From NCBI GenBank assembly GCA_016617785.1, contig JADILM010000001.1, positions 1,426,001 through 1,490,000 on the forward strand: 64,000 bases of DNA. The letters run 5' to 3'. The notes under the pieces were generated by a model. The model was not told the origin of the DNA and searched no databases. It saw only the letters and a list, made by a program, of their open reading frames with translations. This document shows, one piece after another, positions 12,827 to 23,191 of this stretch. The translations under genes were made by a program, and so were the position numbers. The stretch comes from Sporobolomyces roseus (Eukaryota > Basidiomycota > Microbotryomycetes > Sporidiobolales > Sporidiobolaceae). Within the stretch, counting starts at the first letter, position 1. Every line of letters begins with the position of its first letter.

Positions 12827-14624
12827 TCAAGCGATCTTGATGATGAGTTTACCGGAAGTTTTGCGACCAGCTGTCAGAAGGAAGCTGCCCAATCAGTCCA
12901 ATTCGAGGGATTCGAACGAGACTGAAGGAGCGAAGACGCACTGATATCGATTTGACTTTGTTTGATCCCCTCGGTTGTGAGAGGGTATTCACCGTGAAGT
13001 GCCAGTTTCAAGTGTCCTTGTTTGACGATTTCGAACAGTTCAGTAGCGTAATCATGGAATTCTTCGGCAGTGTGAACGTATTGATTGAGCACAGGACGAC
13101 AGACTGTCAGCAGGCAGACCCAATCGTCAGTGAGGGACTGGAAGAGCATGGAGGCGAGGTTCGACAAACTGACCTTTGAGGTTCTTCGGTCCGAGTCGTA
13201 AAGGAGCGAAGGGCGCGACTGGACCTGAGGCGTTCCCCAAGCTTACGAGAGTACCTTTCCTGCATACTCGACCGATGTATGTCAGTTTCTGCACGCGTAC
13301 TCAATCTAAGTAAGCGAGACGCACCTTCTGAGTAAATCGAAATCCATATCGAAAGTATCTTTCCCGACTCCATCGAACACAGCGTGTACTCCTCGATCAA
13401 TCCCTTCACCACCCGTCAACTTGTACACTTCCGAGACTACATCACGACCTTCTCCGTACAGGATAACGTGCTCTGCTCCTGATTGCTTCGCTAATTCTGC
13501 TTTCTCTTCGGAGGAGGTGGTACCGATGACGTGAGCGCCGAGATGAGAGCAGCTGAGGTAAGGGAGATCGCGACGAGTGAGCAGGTATCGAGAGAAACGG
13601 AGGAAAAAGGAGAATTTAGGTCAGTATCTTCGCATTCTGCAGCTTCTTGACCAGGCCAGGAAGAGGAGATTGAGCTCACAGTTGACAGAGTAGACGGCCC
13701 AATCCACCAGCGGCAGCTTGCACGAGAATCCATTGACCTTCCTTTACTTCATGAGCTTCTCGCACAAAGGTCAAAGCTAAAGGAGTGGGAGAGGCGGATC
13801 ACACTGTCAGCTCGAAAACAATGACATAGCTTCACTCAGAGAGTTTCAGCTCACCGGTCAAGCCTTGAAGGATGAGAGTAGCAGCATCTTTCGTCGAGAC
13901 GCCTTCGGGGAGTTTGATCGTTTTGATTGCGGGAGCCAAAGCGTATTCGGCGAAAGAACCACCAGGAGTGTAGGCCTGTCGGATATCGTATCTCAGTGCT
14001 GTCCTTTGCGGTTTAGGGAAGTGTCAAGAGAACGTACAGCAACGTTGTCTCCAACTTTGTAACCAAGTTTCGCTTCGTCGACTCCGTCTCCGATTGCGAC
14101 AACTTTTCCAGCGCATTCGTTTCCGAGAGTGTAAGGCATAGGTAGCTTGTAGATACCCCCTCGTTGATCTGAATACCAATGCGAAGAGTAATCGAGTCAG
14201 CCGCGGTTCGAGAGAGTTCCTCGAAGCAAGTCGAATCCACGTTTGACTGACAGGTATCGATGAAATTGACTCTGTGGAGATTCACGAGAGCTTGTCAGTT
14301 TTACACGAGCTCTAAACAGCGAGAGAAGGAGACTCACCCGGCATATTCAGTTTGAATGAGCACTTGACCAGGACCTGGCTTCGGTACTTCGATCTCGTGC
14401 ACGTTGATGACATCTAAGTCACCTTGTTCCTTGATCTGACAGGCTTGCATTTTGGTAGGTAGCGACATGGTAGAGAAGTGAAGTTGCTGATTCAGCGGTA
14501 TAAGTGGGGAGGAAGAATTCTTGAGGAGGGCAAGCTGAGAGTTCAGGCGATTGATAGTAGTACTTGTAGATATCGTCGAAAGGCGTGAGCAGGCGAAAGT
14601 GCGAGTTGCAGCAGAACGGAGCAT
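12827..14624 (-). CDS. NADPH:quinone oxidoreductase, zeta-crystallin type, probable dual mitochondrial/cytosolic
   Basis: A medium-chain dehydrogenase/reductase of the quinone oxidoreductase class, like yeast Zta1, which reduces quinones and reactive enals with NADPH. Read across several exons: MQACQIKEQGDLDVI, IEVPKPGPGQVLIQTEYAG, VNFIDTYQRGGIY, YTLGNECAG, the nucleotide-binding GGLGRLLCQLC, GTTSSEEK, VFDGVGK, and a C-terminal GKLIIKIA ending in TGA at 12827-12829. The zinc-ligand signature of alcohol dehydrogenases is absent, as expected for this branch. Two in-frame ATGs exist: the one at 14624 adds about 50 residues rich in Arg, Ser, Thr and Leu with no early acidic residue, like a mitochondrial presequence, while the inner one (MSLPTKMQA) begins the conserved fold. 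The outer start is annotated; use of both is inference. Confidence 0.88.
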
Positions 14625-15102
14625 AAAATGAGGGAGGAAGAGAAGAATCTTCGCAAAGTTTCGCTCTCGACATTCGCAAAGTCTGACCTTTTTGCTGGTT
14701 ACGCGGCTTGCAATCTCTCAGCGAAGCGCCACGGTGGGAAAGCGGAACGAAAGATGCAAATCGATTGCGATCCAACGAACGAAATCCCCGAAAAAGTACG
14801 AAACTGCAAAGACGAAAACAAACGTCGACAGCGGTTGGAAGGAAGGACAAGTTATTCAGCCGAATAAAGAGGGAATAGTAAACAGAGGTGCGAATAGAAG
14901 AAATGTCTGTGGAGACCCGACAAAGCAAACAACGAAAGAAAGAATCGAAAGGAGAATGGACAGTTTGTAAAAGGTATCAAAGTGGAGCAGTGTAAAGGTA
15001 TGCAGAGTGAGTCACAGATTTGCGAGTGGTATAGAGATAGCGATAGAGGGGGAGTTGCGAGCGAGTAGCGGAGAGTAGATGGTAGAGAGGCGAGGGGAGT
15101 TT
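14625..15102. other. Intergenic: oxidoreductase promoter and ARID gene 3' end
   Basis: About 480 bases between co-directional minus-strand genes. Only short frames with no family resemblance are seen. Confidence 0.5.
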
Positions 15103-18100
15103 TCAGAAAGTGTTGCCGAAATCGAATCCGTCTAAGCCCTGAGGAGACCAATTCGGGAGACCTGTCCCGTTTGACTTCTGGTTATAAGATTGAGTATCGA
15201 TTCCGTTGAGGTCGTCGCCAAAGGTAGACGAGGAAAAGTCGAAACCCCCCTCCAATCCGAAATTGTCGAAAGATGAAAGACCATTAGCGATGGCGGTATC
15301 GTTGTATGCCCACGAGGTACCGGGACGAGAAGTGGCTTGAGGATCGAGGGACATGGAGAGAGAGATCGAGTCAAAGGAGGAAGGGTCTAGTGCCGCCGAG
15401 GTAGGAGGTTTTGGGTTGCTAGTCGAGAAAGACGGACTTGCTTCGAAAGCATCCGGAGTGACGAACGCCGATGAGGCAGAGGTACCACCGATCTGCTGAG
15501 TCTCCGAGGTGCCTTTCCTGGCGGTAGACGGAAGTTGATGTCCGTTTACGTTCGAGTGAGGTGAGAAGGTGTCGTCAGAGGTCGAGCTTGTGTCGGGTCG
15601 CAAGCTTGGAGCCGAGAGGGAAGACTTTGCTGAGCCGTTCGTGTCGGAGTAGAGGGGTTGTGATTTAGCGGTAGACGGCGAAGTCGACAGAAGGGGAGCT
15701 GTTGTCGAAGTCGAAAAGGGGAGGAACTGGGCGATTTCGAAGGGATTGAAGTGAGGTTCGTTCGTCTGTTGTCCGACGACAGGAGCTTCGAGGTTACTCG
15801 TGGATCGATTCCTCGTCTTCGTCTTTCCAGTTTCCCCTTCATCCGAATCGACGTTCTTCCTTTTTCGAGAGTTCGTCACAGACCTCTTCGGATCATTCGA
15901 CACTGAGGCAGGAAGACCAAGTCCGATTTGTCCAGAACTTGTCGAGAAGGGTGCGACATGACCAGCAGCAGCGACTGCAGATTGAACTGGATCAGGGAGA
16001 GATGAGCCGTTCGAAGCCGGAGTCGGAGGTTTCGCTATAGGGGCAGCGATGGTTGTCGAAGGTGCTGGTGCGGAAGCGGTCTCTTGTGGTGTCGAAGAGG
16101 TTTCTTGCGGAGGAGAAGTTGTCGAAGATTGCTGAACTTGCGATCCATTCGAAGCGGCCGCCGTCGCATCGGCGTTCTTGCGAAGTGCTCTAGCTTGTTC
16201 GAGTAGGTCTGCTGAAGTGACGACTTTCTCTTGCGGTCGAGGTGGAAGTTGGTGTTGAGCGTGAGGATTCTCCGTTGTCTGTGCGAGAGGGGGACGGGCG
16301 AGAGGAGAGGAAGCGGTTTGAGAGGGAGATGGTATCGGCAAAGGAGCGTACGAAGTAGGGTTGGCAAACATCGACGATTTGGTGAGGAGCGGGTCTCGGA
16401 TCGGTTGTGGAGATTGGATCTGAGTCTGATTCGTAGGAGCGAGGTGAGAATGGCCGGAGAGAGGGGAAGGAACAGGGATCGGCTGAGATTGAGGACTCGA
16501 TTGATACATGTTCGAAGGAGGTCGAGAGATGCCATTTGAAGGACTCGAGGAGGCCGAGGAGGGTCCCGTCGTGCCAGCGCCCAGAACTCTTCTCGCTTCC
16601 TCCATAGCTCTTTGCTTCTCCCTCAATTTGATCATCTGAGTCGCCCAAGTGTCTTCGAAAGGGGACAAGATACGATGGTAGATCTCCTTGATGCGAGCAT
16701 GCGCTGCAGACGAGCGAGATGATATCGAGAGGAGGGTAGCGACGTGCGCCCAAGCGTTTCCGGCGTCGATCTAACAAGCGAAATGCGATGAGACACAGGG
16801 CTCGCGCAATGAAGTAGATGATAACGTACCTTTCCATAACCACCACCTCGAGAAACGACAGTTTGAAAGAGCTGAAGCAGATCGACAGGCTTGTTATCGA
16901 CGACAAAGTTCCCTTGATGAATCTCTTCGAAAACTTGGATGCCACGCTTCAAGCAGATTTGCTGCAGTTGAGACCAGAAGAGTTGAGTGTCGATCTGTTT
17001 GGTCGAAAGTTCCCGGAATGTCAATATCGAGGAAACATGACTTTTTGACGGGAAAAGACGAGGAATGAACGAACTGTCATGACCATCTCCGCGAGAGTAG
17101 CTCCACCTCCTTGCCGACACAGATCTGCCAGCATACTTGTCGGCCATCTCTGCTTCGGATCCTTCCGACTTTGTATCTCGACGTTCCCGTTCGTTTTCCC
17201 ATTCTCTCCCTCAGCTCGAGCATTCCTAGCCATCTCTCTCGCTTCTTCCGCTTTCTTCTCCGCTTCCACCTCAGCCGGTTTCCTCAGTCCCGACATCGTC
17301 ATGATCGGCATTTCTCCATTCTCTGCTTTCTTGATCAACGCTTGTAAAGGATTCTGAGCATTCGCACCACCGAGTCCTTTCCCGCGTCCTTGGCCGTTCT
17401 GCGCTGCTTGATCCCGAGTGAGAGCGTCCATCTGAGCTCGGAGACCTGGTGGAAGCTCTTGACGAGGTGCAGAAGTCGAGGGCTGTGGTTGCACGTGCGA
17501 AGAGGTTGACGGGACCGCGTTCGAGAATTGCTGCTGACTGTACTGATGTTGCTGCAACTGTTGCTGATGTTGTTGCTGAGTGAGTTGAGCTGAGGGGTAA
17601 GAAGGATAATTGGCAGAGTTGAGCGAAGGTTGAGGCGGTTTCGAAGGAGGTCTCATTTGTTGCTGATTTGGCGGTGGAGGATTGGGAAGATGGGTGTAAG
17701 CTGGGGAGGGTTGAAGCTGCGATGAGGGATTGTAGGAAGCGTAGGATGGGTTGGAAGGTGGAGGATGGAATGAAGTCGAAGAGCCGTGGGCAGAACTTGA
17801 CGACGAGGACGATGCTGAGTTCGGATCATTCCACGCCGAGCTCGCTTCGTACAATGGCTGATATTGATTCGTCGGTAATGGCTGAAGTGCATGTTCGGAA
17901 TGATGTCGAGAGGAATAAGGGTCGGAGGGATTCGAATAACTCTGAGGATGACTCGTGATTCGAGCGACTTGCTGCTGCGGCGTCTGACCGTACTGCGTTC
18001 CTCCTCCATTCTGCTGCTCGTGAGAGTACTGTCGATTGTGTGTCCCATTATTCGCTTGTTGAAATTGCTGTCCGTTTGCAACGATCTGACTTCGATTCGG

Positions 18101-19088
18101 AACGTGAACTTGAGCTGCTCCGCCGTTCCAGGTTGACGCGGGCCCGAAATGGTTCGTGAAAGCGTCGCACTCGTTCATCAAGTTGACCTGTCGATTTCTG
18201 CGAATCATGTGAAAAGAGAAGGTGTTTCAGTTCTCTCCCTCCCTTTTCCTTGAAGATGACGACTCGAGATTTCAGAACGTACTTGAACTCTTTCACTTGG
18301 ATGTCGAGGTGCGCTTTTTGATGACTTGGTATCGGTTGAGATGCACCAGGACCAGTTTCAGCCATCGTTCCTCGTTTCAAAATCCCCTCAAGTTGCGTCA
18401 GCCTATGCTGCAGCATAGCTAGTTCGTCGACCTTACGATGGAACTGTTGTATCGAGGTCGGAGAAGGGATTGGGCGAGAATGGGGATCGGGCTGCTGCTC
18501 AATCGGAATATTCGAAGTTTGAGAAATCGGTTGAGAGAAGCGAGGAGAGGGAGTATGTGAAGGGGGTCCAGTCGAAGGAGCGTTCTGGAAGCGTTGAGCA
18601 GTAGCAGACAAGCTGACGGCAGCTTGACTTGTCGTCGGAAGCTCCTCGGAGTGTTGGCCAAAGCGAAACGAATTTGGGGGTTCGACATGAGATTGAGAAG
18701 CTGGAGGTTGATAAGGAGCGCGGGAAGTGGAAGGGTAGGGTTGTTGCTGAGCTGAGGGGTAGCTGGAAGGAGCGTAAGACTGGTGCGAGAGCTGTGAATT
18801 GCTGGGAGGATGGTGAAGGTGATTTGAAGAAGCGGGTCCGTTCATGACTCTGTAGTCGTTGTCTCCTCCTCCTTGTCCACCGTAGACTGCCTGTACATAT
18901 CCCATACTGTTCCCTTGTCGTCCATAATCCGACGTTGATCCCCATTGATCGAACGAGTTGTTGATCGATTGTCCGCCATTCGAGGTTGAAGGCTGAGGAA
19001 CATAGGTCTGCTGCATTGGCTGAGTAGCTTGTGATACTTGATCATATCGCCATGCTGATGGGTCCACCGAGTGCGCCCACGCAGACAT
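15103..19088 (-). CDS. ARID-domain protein, SWI1-like chromatin remodelling subunit
   Basis: A probable homologue of fungal Swi1, the ARID-containing subunit of the SWI/SNF nucleosome remodeller. The protein starts MSAWAHSVDPSAWRYDQ and has a long N-terminal half rich in Gln, Ser, Pro, Asn and Tyr, including an extreme Q/H run read from bases near 17520-17590. A charged coiled segment (EVEAEKKAEEAREMARNARA) follows. The ARID is spread over two exons: LFWSQLQQICLKRGIQVFEE, then KPVDLLQLFQTVVSRGGGYG, then NAWAHVATLL and IKEIYHRIL. The C-terminal 500 residues (15103-16668) are Ser/Thr/Pro-rich and disordered, ending SPQGLDGFDFGNTF. Assignment to SWI1 rather than another ARID protein rests on architecture (Q-rich N-terminus, central ARID, long tail), so the domain call is firm and the orthology moderate. 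Confidence 0.82.
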
Positions 19089-19632
19089 CCCACAGGAAAG
19101 GGGGTAGAAGTTTCAAGAAGAACCAACTCCTAGTTGAACTCCAGCGTGCGATCTGTTGAGAGCTCTTGCGATAGTGTTTTGAGGTATCGTGACGATTGTG
19201 TCGATGCGTGAAATGGCGGAAATGAGGGTGAAGTTGAAAATTGAGAGGACAAGGAAGGAAGGCAGATCTAGGCAGAAGCTGAATAAATGCGGATCCAAAA
19301 CAGGAGAAAAGAATTTTTCGCGAGAGGTGAAGCAGCTCTTCCGATAGCACTCCTTCTGTCTCTAGCCTATACAGTAATGATCGGAACGAGATGAACTGCT
19401 CTCTCTTAGGGAATCCAAAAATCCATCTTCTTCCCAAAGCTTTTTCACGTCGCAAACTAATCGAGCTAAGTTTTTGCACCATGCTGTCTATCGCTCACAT
19501 CAGGTGAATGAGTGGGGAGACCCGCTGATAACCCTCGAGTAAGCGTTATCGGCGAGAAACTCTTCAGAGAGCGGAATGAGTGGATCTTCGTATTTTGTGA
19601 GCTTGCACGAAATTCAACAGCACTACAACGGT
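19089..19632. other. Intergenic: ARID gene promoter, QUTR-like gene 3' end
   Basis: About 540 bases. Minus-strand frames at 19042-19482 overlap the ARID start in other frames and lack family features. No separate gene is supported. Confidence 0.5.
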
Positions 19633-22600
19633 CTAACCCATTCTCCTTCCAGTCAACGCTCTGAAAGCTTGACGTTCACACTCGGCCAATAGATCCTTCG
19701 TTCCGAGAACTTGCCAACCATCCATTCTTCCCAATTTTCCCATCGCACTCCCCTTCTTCTTCTTCTGCTGCTGATTCACCGTTTCATCTCCGCTATTCTC
19801 AGTCTCCATCATAAGAGTTGACGCGGCCGCTACTGCTTGTGCAGCTTTGTATCGTTTCGCTTCGATCGCTCCGGCTAATTTTCCCGCTCTGTTGCCGTTA
19901 GTCGATCCGATGAGAGCTGAAGAGGTCGATGCTGCGGCGTAGCTGAGATCGAGTGCACATCCACCAGTTGGCGAGGCGAAGAGGTTTTCGGGGAATCGAC
20001 CGGGACATCGAGCATCGGAGGAAACGATGATAGTCGGTGGTCGTTTCGAATAAAGAGTGGGAGATGTGAAGGAAGTGATGGGAATCAGGGTGAGCGGAGC
20101 GAGGAGAGGGTAAGGGATTGAAGAGCGATTTGGCGTCTGGTGAGGCAAGAGAAGGGAAGCGGCAGAGGAGGAATTGGGTGGTTGAGGAGAAGAAACTCGA
20201 GAACGAGTCGTCGGTGAAGGTGAAACCGAGGCGAGGGCAGCCAAGTCGGGAGCGCCATCACGAGAAGGTAGAACTGGTCTCGATAATCCCGCATCGTCCG
20301 CTTCGCAAGCCAAAACGTAAACCCATCTAGCTCCAACGGTTTTCAACGCCTCGACTACTTCCGCCTTGTCCTTCGAGCTTAGTCCGACTAGTAGAGCGCA
20401 GGTATGCGTGCCAACTGCGTTGATCGGTGAGAGGTTTTGCGTGATGACTTCAGCCAAAGCGAGGACCCGAACGTTCGTGTATTTGAGATTCTTGAGGGGA
20501 GTAGGCGGAGCGTCGTAAGTCGGAGGTTCAGAGTAAGCTGGCACAGCGAGATCTGCCCAGCCTGATGATCGAGCTGGAGGGAGAACTTCGTCGGTTTGGG
20601 GAAGGAGAGAGGTAGAGATTGGGCGAGATGGGGAAGCGAGGAAAGCACCACCAAAATTTGATTCGACCTCCCTTAGGTGTAGTCTATCTTCGACGATGAA
20701 GGTATAAGGGAGACCGAGGGTATGAGCTTCTCTCGCGAAAGCTTCGGCGATCGCGGCGGAAGGAACGAAGAAGGTTTTCTCGAGGATGAGGCCAGAGAGG
20801 AAGAGAGCGTGTTGAGTCTGAGCGTAGGTGAGCTGACCTGGTGCAGCGACACCAGGTAGGAGTGGATGAGTGACTGGAGTGAGGACTGGATTCAAGTAAC
20901 GAGAGAGTTGTCCACCTTTGCCGAGGTTGATTGCGAGGAGAGGAACAGGATGTGGAATGAGTTTGCCGCCAGCAGGAGTCGAGAGAGTGTCGACCTTGGC
21001 ACGGAACTTGAGAAGTTCGAGATTCGAGTCGAATGAAGTCGGAGTCGAGACGAGTTTGACGATGTCGCAACCTAGTCTTGCTCCTCGAAGATACTTGTCG
21101 AGAGTTTCTTGACTGTCCCATTTCCACTCTCCTTTTCGGTCGTGATCTGCTCCTAGACATTGAGTAGCCGTTCCTCGCATCGATAAGAATCGTTCGATGA
21201 CTGCATCCGGAAGAGCCATTTCGAGATCGACGTATTCCGCTCCGAGTTTGCTGTTCGTTCCGACAAGTCAGTCAGAACTGCGAGAGTAAGGAAGCGTAGA
21301 TGTAGAAGAGGCTTACAATCCGAGTTCGAGAAGAGCGAGATAATCGCCCATAAGTTCCGGATTATCCGTGTAAGGATCAGGGAAAGATCCACCTTGTCGA
21401 GTCGTTCGAACGGTGAACAAGATCGGAAGAGGAGAGGACCGTCGAAGCTGTCCGAAGTTCATGGCAACGAAGTGAGGTGAAGGATACCTCCTCCTCCGAG
21501 GTGTCGCAGTGCGAGACGAGCTGGTGTCATTCGAAGGCGAAGCGGCTCTCGAAACCGTTGTTGAAGAAGGTGACTCGACTTCAACCAGCGTATCGACCCT
21601 CATCTCGATCAGATCCACTCCCCCGGCTACCTTCCTGATCGTCTCCCCTGATATCGCCCGATAATCCCCAAAGTTTAGCGCAACGAACGATGTTCTCGGT
21701 CCCTTCGCTCCTCTGCCCATCTCACTTTCGCATGCTCCATACCCTCCATATTCTCCACTACTAGGTCCAGTGACTGGTGGTGGGCGAGGTCCTGCGGTGA
21801 GAGGGACATGGGAGGAAGCGAGACCGAAGATGGATCGAAGTAGTCGAACAAAGGCGGTTTCGACGTGCTTCATGAGGAAAGGTGGAGAGGGAGGAGGAGG
21901 ATAGGCAGTGAGTGATACGATAGTATGTGTGCAGAGTTCCTCGAAGTATGGGGTTCGACGAGCCCACACATGTCGAATCTCCTCTCCCCAAGAGGGTCTG
22001 TCAAGAACGGAGAAGTCAGTCACGACTACTTCACGCACAACGTTATCGTTTGACATACCTTGCAGATTCGTCGACCAGATACCGCACGGTCTCAGCTTTG
22101 TCCCTCACGACGTGAACGATAGTTCCTCCTTCCTCCTTGAACTTCTTCAGCAAATCTCGGTTGACTTCCCTCTCAACGACCCCTCCTCCACACGCGATAA
22201 CGAAGTCTTTAGGATGATCATCGAGTAGCTTCTTGAGGATCTGCGTTTCTGCATCTCGGAAAGCGGACCATCCGTGCGAGTTGACAAAGTTCGAAATTGA
22301 ACCGTGTAGAGTAGAGAAGATTGCGTCGCAGTCGATGAAGGACCGTCGTAGTGACGTAGCGGCGATGAGTCCAAGTGTCGTCTTGCCGACTCCGCCTGTG
22401 ATATCAAGACGAAAGGAGGATCAGCCAGAGTTGCGAAAATGGAAACGAAGTGCTGATTCCTCTCCGGCTCTCGTCGATCAGCTTTCCTCCGACTCTTGAT
22501 CACTCCAAATTGCTCCCCTGCCCCTAACTCCTCGTTCGTGCAACGTGTTTACCAGCATTTTCCCTTCCCACTTCGAGCACCACATGGTTTCTTTCGAGAT

Positions 22601-22783
22601 TCATCCTGAGTAGCCCTCTGCCGCTCCCTGAGGCTTAAAGGATGGTTGCTATGACTCACGCATTCCGATCAAAGCGATTGAAGCGTCGGGAGCGTAGAGA
22701 GCAGATCTAGTTCCGAAGTTGTTGTGAGTCGCTTTCGAAGTCGATGCTGCTTCGGGAGGTTGACTGGGCTGAGTGGACGCCAT
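19633..22783 (-). CDS. QUTR-like quinate repressor protein (shikimate kinase / dehydroquinase / shikimate dehydrogenase-like)
   Basis: A 919-residue protein homologous to the last three domains of the pentafunctional AROM protein, the architecture of the ascomycete quinate repressor QUTR/qa-1S. Exons 22783-22660, 22395-22059, 21997-21317 and 21250-19633 total 2,760 bases in one frame. The shikimate kinase-like domain has P-loop ALIGMRGVGKTTLG, FIDCDAIF, GWSAFRDAET and IACGGGVVE. The dehydroquinase-like domain has LIEMRVDTL, FTVRTTRQGG, ADHDRKGEW and DIVKLVST, so the Schiff-base Lys and the His partner appear kept. The shikimate dehydrogenase-like part has GQLSRYLNP, TPVTHPLLPG and AAPGQLTYAQ, blocks I associate with QUTR, but the usual SxSP shikimate-binding motif is not visible where the fold predicts it. 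By family knowledge such proteins sense shikimate-pathway metabolites and restrain an activator. A role here is inferred; it is divergent from a Zn2Cys6 factor. Confidence 0.85.
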
Positions 22784-22999
22784 CTCTGCTGGTGTCTAAG
22801 CGGGTTTGTACGAAGCCGAGTGTATGGTGAGATGGAGAGCTTCCTTCCTTCTCCTCTTCATGTTTTGCTCCCCCACCTCGATTCCCTTTTCTCACGCTCA
22901 ACCGGATTGAGCGCCGAGTCAGCTGTACGCGACTAGAACTCAGACACAAGCGCAACTGTCTATTCAACCCGGCCCCGAGTGGTGGTGTTTCGCTTCGAT

Positions 23000-23009
23000 C
23001 GGCTCACCG
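23000..23009. promoter_or_regulatory. Candidate zinc-cluster site CGG-N4-CCG
   Basis: The ten bases read CGG CTCA CCG, an inverted pair of the triplets recognised by Zn2Cys6 dimers. Its position in the divergent promoter fits autoregulation or cross-regulation. Such a pattern can occur by chance, so the call is tentative. Confidence 0.35.
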
Positions 23010-23097
23010 ACTTTTACAGCACCACGCGCTCTCCGTCAAGTCACTCCGGGACTCAGATAGTCAGTGTAGGACCTTATTCAAGCTCTAGACAACCTTA

Positions 23098-23106
23098 CGG
23101 AAGCCG
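23098..23106. promoter_or_regulatory. Candidate zinc-cluster site CGG-N3-CCG
   Basis: The bases read CGG AAG CCG, about 85 bases before the activator ATG and about 90 bases from the first site. Spacing differs by one base from the other pair, which weakens the idea that one dimer binds both. Confidence 0.3.
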
Positions 23107-23191
23107 AACCCTAGAGACGTAAGTCGACGTCTCCACCTCTTCCTCCGCCAATCGATTCTGACTTGAATCGAGTTTCGCAGACTCGACGAAG

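Larger units (their letters stand above)
22784..23191. promoter_or_regulatory. Shared divergent promoter of the QUTR-like and Zn2Cys6 genes
   Basis: The 408 bases between the two ATGs must hold both promoters. I see no gene inside. It contains inverted CGG/CCG pairs of the kind bound by zinc-cluster dimers, listed separately. Confidence 0.6.

Noticed and set aside
19633..22783. A full AROM pentafunctional enzyme
   Set aside because: The N-terminal dehydroquinate synthase and EPSP synthase parts are absent: the protein begins about 30 residues before the P-loop.
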